Assembly: GCF_003730195.1 (NCBI RefSeq)
Contig: NZ_QWGG01000010.1
Location: forward strand, 62,001-126,000
Direction: 5' to 3'
Source: Halosimplex salinum
GTDB lineage: Archaea > Halobacteriota > Halobacteria > Halobacteriales > Haloarculaceae
Length of the DNA stretch: 64,000 nucleotides
Of this stretch, positions 17,460-26,431 are shown piece after piece. Positions within the stretch are counted from its first letter, which is position 1. Each line of letters opens with the position of its first letter. The notes under the pieces are model-generated. The model did no database searches. It had not been told where the DNA came from and saw only the letters and a list, made by a program, of their open reading frames with translations. The translations under genes were made by a program, and so were the position numbers.

Positions 17460-18323
17460 TCAGGCGTCGAGGAAGCCGGCGATCGTCGTGGTCACCTCCC
17501 GCTGGGCTGCGGGCGAGAGGACGTGTTTTTCGCCCTCGAGGATTTTCGTCGTCGAGAGGCCGGAGAGCCGAGACCGGGCGCGGGGGACCGTCATTTCGGG
17601 CGGGAAGAACGGGTCGTGCTCGGCGACGAACAGCGCGACCGGCGCGTCGAAGCCGTCGAGTTCGGCTTCGGTCGCGCCGGGGAACTCCCGCTCGAGGTCG
17701 ACGTGGCGGAGCGAGGCGGCGACCGTCTCCCGGACGACCGGGTCGGGATCGGACGCGGTCACCAGAGCCGAGAGAACTCGTTCGAGGAACCACTCGGACC
17801 CGAGATAGCGGTAGAGTATCGCCGGGAGTCCGACACGCAGCAGGGAGACGACGGATCCGGTCCCGAACCCGGCCGGGACGACCAGCGCGGCGCTGTCGAT
17901 CCGGTCGGGCGCGACCGCGGCCGTCCGGAGGACGATACCGCCCCCGTACGAGGTCCCGACCATCGGCGCGCTCTCCAGCGTGAACGCGTCGAGGAGGTCG
18001 ACCACCCACTCCCCGTAGCCGTCTCCGTCCGGGTCGACCCGCGTTTCGGCGCTGTGTCCCGGTTGCCCGATCGTGTCCGGCGCGATCAGTCGATACTCGT
18101 CGGCCAGCCCCGCGTACCACCCCAGCGTCATCGGGTTCGTGGCGTTGCCGCCGTGGAAGACCACGAGCGGCGGCCCGTCTTGCGGCCCCGCCAGGAGGAC
18201 GTGCGTCTCGCCGTGTCGCGTCTCGACGTATCGCTCCTCGACGTCGACGCCGAGTCTCTCGACGGCTCTGGCGTAGGCCGCTCGTAGCACGTCTCGCCCC
18301 GTCGAGGAGCGGTAGATTCCCAT
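17460..18323 (-). CDS. Alpha/beta-hydrolase family protein
   Basis: 287 aa. The fold is clear: VVFHGGNATNPMT oxyanion loop, GTSYGGG nucleophile elbow with Ser, AEHDPFFPPEM with the likely catalytic Asp, and EKHVLS with the His. The cap region is short and hydrophobic. The family includes esterases, lipases, haloalkane dehalogenases and C-C hydrolases; the substrate is unknown. It is downstream of, and convergent with, the PUA gene. The ATG at 18323 is preferred. Confidence 0.85.
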   Translation of the reverse strand: MGIYRSSTGRDVLRAAYARAVERLGVDVEERYVETRHGETHVLLAGPQDGPPLVVFHGGNATNPMTLGWYAGLADEYRLIAPDTIGQPGHSAETRVDPDGDGYGEWVVDLLDAFTLESAPMVGTSYGGGIVLRTAAVAPDRIDSAALVVPAGFGTGSVVSLLRVGLPAILYRYLGSEWFLERVLSALVTASDPDPVVRETVAASLRHVDLEREFPGATEAELDGFDAPVALFVAEHDPFFPPEMTVPRARSRLSGLSTTKILEGEKHVLSPAAQREVTTTIAGFLDA

Positions 18324-18386
18324 CGGTCGACACGACGGCTGGCTCTCTCAAGTAGGTGCAGGGCGGAGCGCTCCGCCCGGTGATGG

Positions 18387-19655
18387 TTACGGCGAAGCCC
18401 GTATGCGGTCGGCCACTTCCGTCGCGAACTCGCTGGTACCCAGTCGCTCGCCGTCGTCGAGGTGTCGCTCGATGTCGTACGTCACTCTACCGGACGAAAT
18501 CTGGGCCCGGAGAGCTTCCAGGACCACCTCGGACGCGTCCTCCCAGCCGAGATACTCGAACAGCAACCGGCCGGAGAGGATCATCGCGGTGGGGTTGACT
18601 TTGTTCTGGCCGGCGTACTTCGGCGTGCTCCCGTGGACGGGTTCCGCCAGCATCCGTCCGTCGCCGACGTTGGCTCCCGGGGGGACACCGAGACTCCCCA
18701 GTTGCGCTCCGGCGGCGTCCGAGAGATAGTCGCCGTTGAGATTCGGCATCGCCAGCACGTCGTACTCGTCGGTCCGCGTGAGCAGTTGCTGGAGCATGTT
18801 GTCCGCGATGCGGTCGTTGACGACTACGGCGTCCTCGGGCGGTTCGCCGTCGCGCTCCTGCCACAGGGTGTCCTCGGTGATCACTTCGTCGCCGTACTCC
18901 GCTTCGGCGACCTCGTAGCCCCAGTCGCGGAACCCGCCCTCGGTGAACTTCATGATGTTGCCCTTGTGGACGAGCGTCACCGAGTCGCGGTCGCGTTCGA
19001 GCGCGTAGTCGATAGCTCGTCGGACCAGTCGCTTCGTCCCGAACTCCGAGACCGGCTTGACGCCGATGCCGACCGGGCCGTCGTGGATCATGTCGTCGTA
19101 CCCCATCTCTTCCTCGACGAACTCGCGGACTCGTTCGACGTCTGCCGTGTCCTCCTCCCACTCGATACCGGCGTAGACGTCCTCGGTGTTTTCCCGGAAG
19201 ACGACGACGTCCATCTCTTCGGGGTCGTGCCTCGGCGACGGGAGCCCATCGATGTAGTACGCCGGCCGGACGTTCGCGTACAGGTCGAGTTCTCTCCGGA
19301 GTGCGACGTTCAACGAGCGGAATCCCGCGCCGACCGGCGTCGTCAGCGGTCCCTTGAGCCCGACGCGGAACTCGCTGAGCGCCGATAGCGTCTCGGCGGG
19401 GAGATTCTCGCCGTACCGTTCTCTGGCGGACTCCCCCGCGTAGACGCGCATCCAGTGGATCTCTCGCCCGGTCGCTTCGGCGGCCGCTCCGAGCACTCGT
19501 TCGGCCGCTGGACCGATATCCGTCCCCGTCCCGTCCCCGTAGATGATCGGCACGATGGGATCGTCTGGGACGTTCAGTTCGTCGGCCGCCGCGTCGGTCA
19601 CCGACACCGGTTCTCCGTCGGGCGGAACCTCGATTCGTTCGTACTGTGGCACCAT
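18387..19655 (-). CDS. icd: Isocitrate dehydrogenase (NADP+-type)
   Basis: 422 aa. Motifs in order: PIVPIIYGDGTGTDIGPA, GLKGPLTTPVGAGFRSLNVALRRELDLYANVRP (substrate-site Ser/Arg cluster), FRENTEDVYAGIEW, VTLVHKGNIMKFTEG, and the cofactor loop HGSTPKYAGQNKVNPTAMIL. Length and motif set match bacterial and archaeal Icd, which oxidises isocitrate to 2-oxoglutarate. The frame continues 88 codons upstream, but these have no coding look and cross the TATA-like ATATTT (19702-19707), so the start is at 19655. Confidence 0.96.
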   Translation of the reverse strand: MVPQYERIEVPPDGEPVSVTDAAADELNVPDDPIVPIIYGDGTGTDIGPAAERVLGAAAEATGREIHWMRVYAGESARERYGENLPAETLSALSEFRVGLKGPLTTPVGAGFRSLNVALRRELDLYANVRPAYYIDGLPSPRHDPEEMDVVVFRENTEDVYAGIEWEEDTADVERVREFVEEEMGYDDMIHDGPVGIGVKPVSEFGTKRLVRRAIDYALERDRDSVTLVHKGNIMKFTEGGFRDWGYEVAEAEYGDEVITEDTLWQERDGEPPEDAVVVNDRIADNMLQQLLTRTDEYDVLAMPNLNGDYLSDAAGAQLGSLGVPPGANVGDGRMLAEPVHGSTPKYAGQNKVNPTAMILSGRLLFEYLGWEDASEVVLEALRAQISSGRVTYDIERHLDDGERLGTSEFATEVADRIRASP

Positions 19656-19755
19656 TGCTTCGACGTGTCGGCGAATCGGATAGCCAGTTGCTGATCGCAC
19701 AAATATTGAAATCGGTGCGATGCGACTGGTCAGACCGTAAACTGCGCGGGAGAGC

Positions 19756-19830
19756 GCGGTGGCTGTCGAGTGGGGTAATGGCGGTGGCTGTCGAGTGGGG
19801 TAATGGCGGTAGCTGTCGAGTGGGGTGAGC
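19756..19830. repeat. 25-bp tandem repeat, three copies
   Basis: Units at 19756-19780, 19781-19805 and 19806-19830 share GCGGTGGCTGTCGAGTGGGG. The first two are identical; the third differs by GGC to AGC near the start and AATG to GAGC at the end. The array lies upstream of icd (transcribed leftward from 19655) and nac (rightward from 19986), between their promoters. Confidence 0.8.
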
Positions 19831-19856
19831 GTCCGGCGCCGGAGGCGCCGGTTCCT

Positions 19857-19935
19857 CCGCGAGCGCCGCCGGCGCTCGCGGCCTTTTTCGCCCACGTTTT
19901 TGCCGGAGGGGTCGCGCACCGCGCGACCCCTCCGG
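19857..19935. repeat. Two strong intergenic hairpins upstream of nac
   Basis: The first hairpin at 19857-19881 has 12-base arms that are perfectly complementary (CCGCGAGCGCCG / CGGCGCTCGCGG). The second at 19903-19935 has a perfect 15-bp stem (CCGGAGGGGTCGCGC / GCGCGACCCCTCCGG) around ACC, followed by A5. T5 runs at 19884-19888 and 19897-19901 lie between them. They sit 50 nt before nac. They could be a terminator pair, a REP-like element, or a regulator of nac; similar GGAGGGGTCGCG text recurs at 51747-51758. Confidence 0.65.
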
Positions 19936-19985
19936 GAAAAAGGTGGTTGTTAAGGCTTTTTGCGCCGGCCGCCAGAGGTAGGTGT

Positions 19986-20375
19986 ATGTTCCCAGGAGGC
20001 GGCGGCATGGACGACCGCAAGATGCAGCAGATGATGAAGCAGATGGGTATCGACATGCAGGACCTCGACGCCGAGGAGGTCATCATTCGGACGGCCGACG
20101 AGGAACTCGTCTTCACCAAGCCGGACGTCCAGCGCATGGACGCGCAGGGCCAGCAGACCTACACGATCGTCGGCGAACCCGAGTCCCACGCCGTCGGCGA
20201 GGGCGGGAGCGAACCCGCCATCGAGGAGAGCGAGGGCGACAACGGGGCCGCGGAGATCCCCGACGAGGACGTGGAACTGGTCGCGACGCGAGCGGGCGTC
20301 GGCGAGGACGAGGCGCGCGACGCGCTCGAAGAGACGAACGGCGACCTGGCGGCGGCCATCGAGCGGTTAGAGTGA
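19986..20375 (+). CDS. nac: Nascent polypeptide-associated complex protein (archaeal NAC)
   Basis: 129 aa. It begins [34 protein letters not shown], the archaeal alpha-NAC start, followed by the NAC beta-barrel ([24 protein letters not shown]). An acidic linker precedes a C-terminal UBA domain ([20 protein letters not shown]). NAC binds nascent chains at the ribosome tunnel exit. It overlaps the next gene by 4 nt (GTGA), so translation is coupled. Confidence 0.95.
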   Translation: MFPGGGGMDDRKMQQMMKQMGIDMQDLDAEEVIIRTADEELVFTKPDVQRMDAQGQQTYTIVGEPESHAVGEGGSEPAIEESEGDNGAAEIPDEDVELVATRAGVGEDEARDALEETNGDLAAAIERLE

Positions 20376-21100
20376 GCCTGCTGTTCGTCCACGAGGCGGA
20401 GGGTCGCGAGCACTTGCTCGGGCCGGGCGACACGCTGGAGTCCGACCTCGGCGTGATGGAGGTCCCCGAGGACGTCGAACCGGGCGACATCGTCGAGACG
20501 CATCTGGGCGAACCGTTCACAGTTCGGAAGCTCCGCGGACCGGATCTGTTCAATCACTTCGAGCGGACGGGCGCGCCGATGATGCCCCGAGATATCGGGT
20601 TGATCGTCGGCCACACCGGGATTTCCGCCGCCGACCACGTGCTCGACGCGGGGACCGGGACCGGCGTGCTATCGGCGTATCTCGGGCGCTGTGGCGCGAC
20701 GGTGACCACGTTCGAGCAGGACCCCGAGTTCGCCGACGTGGCCCGGGAGAACATGGAGCTGGCGGGCGTCGCCGACCGCGTGGACGTGCGAACCGGCGAC
20801 GTGACCGGGCAACTGGGCGACCTCGGCCGCTACGACGTGGTGACGCTGGACACGGCGGACGCGCCGACGATGGTCGAGCGGACGCCGAACCTGCTGCGGG
20901 ACGGCGGTTACGTCGCGGTCTACTCGCCGTTCGTCGAGGACACGCGGGAGGTCGTCTCGGCGGCTCACGAGGTCGGGCTGGCCGACGTCGAGACGCTGGA
21001 GACGATCCAGCGCGAGATGGACTTCGACGACCGCGGGTCGCGCCCCTCGACGGCGGGCGTCGGCCACACCGGCTATCTCACCTTCGGCCGTCGGGTGTAG
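20372..21100 (+). CDS. trmI: tRNA (adenine-N1)-methyltransferase TrmI-like
   Basis: 242 aa from a GTG overlapping the nac stop. The N-terminal domain has [30 protein letters not shown], then the pattern [24 protein letters not shown] that precedes the fold in archaeal TrmI. The SAM motif I is [15 protein letters not shown], with the acidic strand-2 end in TTFEQDPEF and motif [11 protein letters not shown]. Archaeal TrmI makes m1A at positions 57/58 of tRNA. The nac-trmI arrangement is common in archaea. Confidence 0.9.
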   Translation: MSLLFVHEAEGREHLLGPGDTLESDLGVMEVPEDVEPGDIVETHLGEPFTVRKLRGPDLFNHFERTGAPMMPRDIGLIVGHTGISAADHVLDAGTGTGVLSAYLGRCGATVTTFEQDPEFADVARENMELAGVADRVDVRTGDVTGQLGDLGRYDVVTLDTADAPTMVERTPNLLRDGGYVAVYSPFVEDTREVVSAAHEVGLADVETLETIQREMDFDDRGSRPSTAGVGHTGYLTFGRRV

Positions 21101-21141
21101 CGACTCGCTGTGCCGTTCTCCCCGTTCGCGTCCGAACCCGT

Positions 21142-21657
21142 TCAGTCGACGGCTCGGAGGATGTCGAGCAGTGCATCTCGGTAGTCGCTCGGCGAGCAGT
21201 GGAGGGGCGCGTGGTCGTCGCTGTCGTCGGCTTCGACGCCGAGTCGGTCGGCCAGCGAGACTCGCGGATACGCCCCGCCGCCGACGGTGATATCGCCGTC
21301 GCTCCAGACGCCGACCCACCCTTCGACCGGGACCGACTCCCGGTCGTCGAGGGCGACCTCACCGGTCACTTGCCGGAGTCGCCGTCGGCCGCCGGTCTCG
21401 GTTCTGACGCGCTCGCGCCGGCCGCGCTCGACGTCGACGACGCCGCGGGCTCGCAGGTCGTCGGCGAACCGTCTGACCGCCTCGCTTCGCACCGACGGCA
21501 GAATCATCGCCGGCCCGATGCCGGGCGCGAGCGGCGGGCGAAAGGCGAGTCCGGTCGCGAAGACGAAGCGCCAGGACAGGTCGACGGCGCCGTCGGTCGC
21601 GGCGCGGACCGCCGCTCGAAGGTCGGTGTCCTCGTAGAGAAGCGTTCGGCCGCGCAC
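21142..21657 (-). CDS. Conserved haloarchaeal hypothetical protein (start uncertain)
   Basis: 171 aa from the GTG at 21657. The protein includes a recognisable run, LSWRFVFATGLAFRPPLAPGIGPAMI, and basic-rich VERGRRERVRTETGGRRRLRQV, but no catalytic motif. The reading frame continues open upstream through DCWERVADTTETLFGVDG, which looks like real coding text, to a CTG at 21790-21792 just beside the stop of the transcription factor S gene. So the true N-terminus may be about 45 residues longer with a rare start. No ATG or other GTG is in frame. Function unknown. Confidence 0.6.
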   Translation of the reverse strand: MRGRTLLYEDTDLRAAVRAATDGAVDLSWRFVFATGLAFRPPLAPGIGPAMILPSVRSEAVRRFADDLRARGVVDVERGRRERVRTETGGRRRLRQVTGEVALDDRESVPVEGWVGVWSDGDITVGGGAYPRVSLADRLGVEADDSDDHAPLHCSPSDYRDALLDILRAVD

Positions 21658-21799
21658 GTCGGCCCCGTCGACGCCGAACAGCGTCTCGGTGGTGTCCGCG
21701 ACGCGCTCCCAGCAGTCGCCGAGCAGGTCTTCGGGGACGGCGGGGGCGGGGACCCCGCCGTCGGGGGCGGTCGCGGCATCGGTCCGAGTCAGCGGGCCG

Positions 21800-22126
21800 T
21801 CAGTGGTCGTCCTCGCGCCACTTGTGCTCGCACTCGGTGCAGGTGAAAAACCGCGTCTCGCTCTCGTCGGCCGCGCGGATCTGTTTCATCTCCCAGAACG
21901 CGCGGTCGTTGCCACACTCGGGACAGCGAGTCTCGGTCGTCGGCCCCATATCGGCGGCGTCCACGTCGGAGGTGTCGACGACTTCGCTCTCCTCCTGGCC
22001 CTGCGTCGTGACGGCGGTCTTGGCCTCTTCGGCCTCGTCGCGTCGTTCCTCGGCGCCGCAACTGTCACACACCCATGCGTCTCCCTCGGTCTTCATCATC
22101 GAACCGCACTCGTCGCAGAAGTTCAT
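21800..22126 (-). CDS. tfs: Transcription factor S (TFIIS/RpoM-like)
   Basis: 108 aa. Two zinc ribbons: C4xxC7...C20xxC23 at the N-terminus and C68xxC71...C96xxC99 at the C-terminus. The C-terminal ribbon has the acidic hairpin in IRAADESE (A86-D87-E88), the residues that stimulate RNA cleavage by a backtracked polymerase. This is the archaeal TFS layout. The downstream hypothetical gene follows on the same strand and may be cotranscribed. Confidence 0.92.
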   Translation of the reverse strand: MNFCDECGSMMKTEGDAWVCDSCGAEERRDEAEEAKTAVTTQGQEESEVVDTSDVDAADMGPTTETRCPECGNDRAFWEMKQIRAADESETRFFTCTECEHKWREDDH

Positions 22127-22238
22127 ACCCGGCGTACACCGCGGCTCCTTGAAAAATGCCCGGATCCGCCGTCCGGCCCGGGGCGGAACGCGGACGCCGC
22201 TGGGGACCGAAATACGTCAGAAGTGGAGGAACAGTCCG

Positions 22239-23144
22239 TCAGTCGGCTTCCGACCACTGGCCGCAGGCGTCCATGTCCTCCATGAGTTCGTCGTGGAGCC
22301 CGCAGTAGGGGGTGATCTTCTCGTCGACTTTGACGTACTCGAAGTGAGCGCAGTTGCCGCAGTAGGCGTCGGGTCGACCGCGCTCGCTCGCGGTCTCGAG
22401 GAACTCGGCGTCGGTGCGATCGTCGACGGTGGCCGACCCGCCGTCGGCCGCTGCGCCGGCGCCGCGACCGGGGTTCGAGCGTGGTCCGCTGGAGTCCGAG
22501 AGGATCTCGGCGTCCTGACCCCGGCTCGTGGGTTCGTTCCCGGGCGGGTCCTGCCGGTTGGTCTGGGTCTGGACCTCGCCCTGCGGGTCCGAGCCCAGGA
22601 AGCCGACGCTGCCGAAGCCACCGCTCGGTTCGGCGTCTTCGACGAGGCGGACGTTCCCCTCCTCGGTGATATCCATGCGGGCGGTGCCGCCGGGGTCGTT
22701 GCGGGTCTTGAACGTGGCGAGACCGGCGAACACGCAGGAGAGGGTCGTCATCGCGCCGAAGAAGTAGACGGCGACGGTGACGAGCGCGAGCGGGTCGCCG
22801 GCACCGAACCACTGCTCGGGGTAGGCGACCCGGAACAGGGCGACGCCGAGGAGGCTGACGCTCGCGCCGATGACGGACGCGGCGCGGGTGGTCCGGCCGG
22901 CCGGGAGGACGGCGAAGACGCCCAGCAGCGCCGCCGGGAGTCCGAGTCCCGCGAGCGTGCCGGCGAGCGTGCGCGCAGCGATGCGGTCGAGTCCGAGCGA
23001 TGCCCCCGCTGTCGTCGTCGATACGACGATGCTCCCGACGACCATCGCCGCCCCTGCCGCGAAGAGACTCGCCCCCGTGTAGAACCGACGAGAGGTCGTC
23101 ACCGTCCGCAGGTGCCCCTCGTACACTTCCGTCAGGCTGGCCAT
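22239..23144 (-). CDS. Membrane protein with C-terminal cysteine-rich motif
   Basis: 301 aa. Several hydrophobic segments occupy the first ~150 residues (FYTGASLFAAGAAMVVGSIVV, LAGLGLPAALLGVFAVL, AVYFFGAMTTLSCVFAGLA). A disordered polar linker follows, then a C-terminal motif YCGNCAHFEYVKVDEKITPYCGLHDELMEDMDACGQW with Cys/His ligands that could bind zinc. The combination of multi-TM domain and cytosolic zinc tail is seen in haloarchaeal proteins of unknown function. No family was assigned. Confidence 0.7.
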   Translation of the reverse strand: MASLTEVYEGHLRTVTTSRRFYTGASLFAAGAAMVVGSIVVSTTTAGASLGLDRIAARTLAGTLAGLGLPAALLGVFAVLPAGRTTRAASVIGASVSLLGVALFRVAYPEQWFGAGDPLALVTVAVYFFGAMTTLSCVFAGLATFKTRNDPGGTARMDITEEGNVRLVEDAEPSGGFGSVGFLGSDPQGEVQTQTNRQDPPGNEPTSRGQDAEILSDSSGPRSNPGRGAGAAADGGSATVDDRTDAEFLETASERGRPDAYCGNCAHFEYVKVDEKITPYCGLHDELMEDMDACGQWSEAD

Positions 23145-23309
23145 ACGGATCGATCTCCGTGAGACACCAAAACAACCCGTCAGACGCGCGTCTGACTCCG
23201 TCGACGCGCTCGCTCCGGAGTCGCGCGGACTGGGTGGAAAAACGGACGAACGGGACCGCTGCGGTCGATCCGGTGTCAGCGGCGGAATCGGCTCAGCGCG
23301 TCGCTCGTA

Positions 23310-23609
23310 TCAGTCGGCGGCCGTGTCGACCCGCCGGTCGGTATGCTCGGTCGCCGGCGTCGCGGCCATGCGGTAGAGCTGCCAGACCAGCAGGACGACC
23401 AGCCCGGCGATCACGAGGCCGGTCCTGATGTTCGGGTCGATCAGGGGAGTCGCGATCACCTCACCGGCGTCGTTGGTCAGCGGTGCCGCCCCGTAGGGCT
23501 CGCCCGCGAGCATCTCGACGATGCCGAGCACGACGACGCCCATGAGTATCAGGGCCCCGCCGAGTGCCATCGCCGCTCTGTCGATCGTGTCGTCGATAGT
23601 GTCTTGCAT
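23310..23609 (-). CDS. Two-helix membrane protein paired with DoxX gene
   Basis: 99 aa. Hydrophobic helices at ~13-35 (MALGGALILMGVVVLGIVEML) and ~63-83 (TGLVIAGLVVLLVWQLYRM) flank a polar loop with a GAAPLTNDAGEV segment that is probably outside the cell. It begins 14 nt after the DoxX gene on the same strand, so they should be one transcript and may form one complex. No family was recognised. Confidence 0.7.
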   Translation of the reverse strand: MQDTIDDTIDRAAMALGGALILMGVVVLGIVEMLAGEPYGAAPLTNDAGEVIATPLIDPNIRTGLVIAGLVVLLVWQLYRMAATPATEHTDRRVDTAAD

Positions 23610-23623
23610 TGGTGGTCACCGCC

Positions 23624-24148
23624 TCAGCCGAGTATGTATTTGAGCTTCGGGTGCTGTTCGACGAGCTTCGTCCGCTCGATCAGGGGCGCGAGGCCGTAGT
23701 ACCGGCCCGCGGCCAGCGCGGCCATCGTGATCATGAGCAGCAGGCCCATGAAGTCGCCCGTCACGAGCCCGTGCCCGAAGCCGGCGTTCCCGACCCAGAA
23801 CAGGGTCATGAAGAACGCCCCGCCGAACGCGGCGAGTCGCGTCAGGACGCCGAACATGATCCCGAGCCCGATGAGCGTCTCGAACAGCGGGACGCCCGGC
23901 TCGATGAGCCACGCGAGGTTGTTGCCCATCCAGACCGGGATGCCGCCCAGGGCCGTCCCGTCCATGCCCTGCATGTAGATCGGCCCGTAGCTGTAGGCCA
24001 GCCCGTTCTCGATCAGCTTCGTCGCGCCGGCGTGGAAGAACCACCAGCCGGTGATCACGCGCAGGATCGCGACCCAGTACGTCGCGATCGGGCCGCCCAT
24101 GTCGAACGCGAACTCCTCGCCGAGTGGGTTCGCCGCTTTGGTTGCCAT
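23624..24148 (-). CDS. DoxX family membrane protein
   Basis: 174 aa with four hydrophobic helices. WVAILRVITGWWFFHAGATKLI is the first DoxX helix with the typical R..G..F..G..K pattern; WLIEPGVPLFETLIGLGIMFGVLTRL is the second pair, and a final helix follows. DoxX proteins are found with thiosulfate:quinone oxidoreductase and in respiratory or redox contexts; the role here is not known. A TATATGTGC element (around 24185-24195) lies about 40 nt above the ATG. The frame extends to 24268 but lacks coding character there. Confidence 0.85.
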   Translation of the reverse strand: MATKAANPLGEEFAFDMGGPIATYWVAILRVITGWWFFHAGATKLIENGLAYSYGPIYMQGMDGTALGGIPVWMGNNLAWLIEPGVPLFETLIGLGIMFGVLTRLAAFGGAFFMTLFWVGNAGFGHGLVTGDFMGLLLMITMAALAAGRYYGLAPLIERTKLVEQHPKLKYILG

Positions 24149-24410
24149 AATCGTCACCTCACATGTGTAGGTGGGTGCCGATAGCACATATAAAGCGGAG
24201 CACGTTCCCGGTAACTGAAAATCGACAGACGGCGACGCCCCGGTTCGAGATAGATTGTAAAACACCACACGAACAGGGGTCCGAAATCGGGGCTGCGAGC
24301 GGCTGGTCGAAGGCTGGCGGCGCGCTGAACGGCAGAAGGTCGAGACGGCGAGCGACGCGCCGGGGGCTCCCGGGAGAGCGAGCCGGAAAATACGCGTCGG
24401 GCGGGCGTTC

Positions 24411-26315
24411 TCAGACGAGCGAGGAGCCGTCGAACTCGCCGCGCTCGTAGTCGATGTCCATCAGTTCGAGGATGGTGGGCGCGATGTCGTAGAGGTCGAC
24501 GTCGGAGATGCGGACCTCGTCGTCGTCGACGAGCAGCGTCGCGTTGTCGAAGCTGTGCATGCCGTTACGGGCAGAGAACTCCACGAAGGGGTCCTTCCGG
24601 CCCTTGAAGCCCGCCTTCAGGTCGAAGCCGTGGTTGGGGACGATGACGAGGTCGGGGGCGATGTCGTCGTGGTCGCCGCGGAAGGCGTCCTCCTTGGTGA
24701 CGACGCGCTCGGCGACGGGCTGGCCGTCGGGGCCCTCCATCTCCTCGAGTTCCGCCTTCAGCTCGGACCGGACCGCGTCGTACTCGTCTTCGGGGACGCT
24801 CCCGCGCGGTTCGCGGCCCTCCAGGTTGAGGTAGAAGCGGCCGGGGATGAGCGAGTAGGCGTCCGCGTCGTCCGCGATGTCGGGCAGTTCGTCGTGGGTG
24901 TACTGGAGGACGTCGGTGTCCTCGCCCAGGTCGGTGCCCAGCGCGACGCCGTCGGCGGCGACGAGAGTGATTCGGAAGCCGTCGCCGTCGTCCTCGACGC
25001 GCACGTCGTCGAGCAGTTCGGTGGTGTCGGCCTTGTCGGCGCCGAGCGACTTCGGGGTCACGTTCTCGAGCCCCTCGACGACGTGGTCGCGGGCCTCCTC
25101 GGTGAGCGCCACGACGCCGTCGCCGTCGACGTAGGCGTCACCCGACGCGCTCACGAGGTCGGCCTCGACGTGATACTCCTCCCCGTCGTCGGTCTCGGCG
25201 GCGCTGGTCTCGACCGACTCGGCGGCGACGACGACGGCTTCCCCGTCGTCCTCCTCGACGACCGCGGTGGCGTTCTCGACGGCGGCGACGGCCTCGTCGC
25301 GGGCTTCCTCGCTGCCGGCGACGAGTCGGCCGTCCTCGAACGCGGCGGTCAGTTCCGCCGGGTCGACGAGTTCGTCGAGGTCGGCGGCGTACCCGGCGCC
25401 GAGGGACAGGCGGTCGCCCTCGCGGAGCCAGGCGCCGACCTGGAACACGTAGTCGTCGTCCTGCTCGTAGGAGAGCCAGCCGTTCTCGCGGAGCCAGGCG
25501 TTGCAGTTGACCTCGTAGTCGAGCGACGTGAACCCGTGGTCGGAGGCGACCATCATCGTCACGTCGTCGGGGAGCAGCTCGCGGAGTTCGCCGAGGTAGT
25601 CGTCGACCTTGCGGTAGAACTCCATGAACTCCTCGCTGTACTCGCCGTTCTCCTCGTAGTCGCGAAAGAGGAAGTGGTTGACCCGGTCGGTGGTCATGTA
25701 GACGCCGAAAAAGAGGTCCCAGTCGTCTTCCTCGATGTAGTGTTTGAACGCCTCGTGGCGGGCGTCGATGGTCTCGTGGGCGTCCTCCATGAACTCGCCC
25801 TTGTCCGTGTGCCCGAGGCTGGCGTTCGTGTCGATGCGGTAGTCGACGGACTTGAGGTAGTCGCGGAAGTCGTCGGGGTAGGCGGCCTTGTCGACCTGCG
25901 GCGAGAGGAAGCCCGACACCATCCGCTGGACGTCGCGCTGGGGCGGGAACGTGGTGACGACGTTCATCACCGTCGCGTCGCGGCCGGCCTCGTGGACGCG
26001 GTCCCAGACGCGCCTGGTCTGGACGTCGCGGCGCATCGGGACGTACGTGTCGTAGGAGCCGACTTCGCGGTCCTGGAAGCCGTAGACGCCGGTCTCGCCG
26101 GGGTTGACGCCGGAGGTGAGCGCCGGCCAGCAGGCGGAGGACTCCGGCGGGACGATGCTGTCGATGGCGCCCCCGGCGCCCTCGTCGATCAGCCGAGCGA
26201 GGTTCGGGAACTCCTCTCTGTGCTCGTCAATGAGGCTATACGGCACGCCGTCGATACCGAAGAAAGCGACCCGCGGGTCGTCGTCGCCGCCGCGGATACG
26301 GTCGAACAGTCCCAT
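24411..26315 (-). CDS. AlkP-superfamily phosphodiesterase/nucleotide pyrophosphatase
   Basis: 634 aa. Metal and catalytic residues: GIDGVPYSLID (Asp-22), PPESSACWPALTSGVNPGETGVYGF (Ser-59/60 as nucleophile), TTDRVNHFLF (Asp-210, His-214), ASDHGF (Asp-259, His-260) and NGMHSFDN (His-587). This is the type I phosphodiesterase/pyrophosphatase set of the alkaline phosphatase superfamily. An acidic insertion of ~150 residues at ~320-470, rich in Glu/Asp/Ala, separates the two halves and is absent from most bacterial relatives. Cytoplasmic, no signal seen. The start is 26315 (MGLFDR), the longer frame being weak. Confidence 0.85.
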   Translation of the reverse strand: MGLFDRIRGGDDDPRVAFFGIDGVPYSLIDEHREEFPNLARLIDEGAGGAIDSIVPPESSACWPALTSGVNPGETGVYGFQDREVGSYDTYVPMRRDVQTRRVWDRVHEAGRDATVMNVVTTFPPQRDVQRMVSGFLSPQVDKAAYPDDFRDYLKSVDYRIDTNASLGHTDKGEFMEDAHETIDARHEAFKHYIEEDDWDLFFGVYMTTDRVNHFLFRDYEENGEYSEEFMEFYRKVDDYLGELRELLPDDVTMMVASDHGFTSLDYEVNCNAWLRENGWLSYEQDDDYVFQVGAWLREGDRLSLGAGYAADLDELVDPAELTAAFEDGRLVAGSEEARDEAVAAVENATAVVEEDDGEAVVVAAESVETSAAETDDGEEYHVEADLVSASGDAYVDGDGVVALTEEARDHVVEGLENVTPKSLGADKADTTELLDDVRVEDDGDGFRITLVAADGVALGTDLGEDTDVLQYTHDELPDIADDADAYSLIPGRFYLNLEGREPRGSVPEDEYDAVRSELKAELEEMEGPDGQPVAERVVTKEDAFRGDHDDIAPDLVIVPNHGFDLKAGFKGRKDPFVEFSARNGMHSFDNATLLVDDDEVRISDVDLYDIAPTILELMDIDYERGEFDGSSLV

Positions 26316-26431
26316 ACCCCGGCTTACCGCTGTGGGGCACAAGAAGCTTCTTCTCGCGGACAGACACGGGGGCCGTCGGTGACGCCGTCAGCACGTCGTT
26401 CCCCGGCGCCGTTTACCGTCGCCGCGCGCCG

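Noticed and set aside
19903..19935. Rho-independent type terminator of icd
   Set aside because: It lies upstream of icd, not downstream, and archaeal termination relies on T-runs; it may still affect nac.
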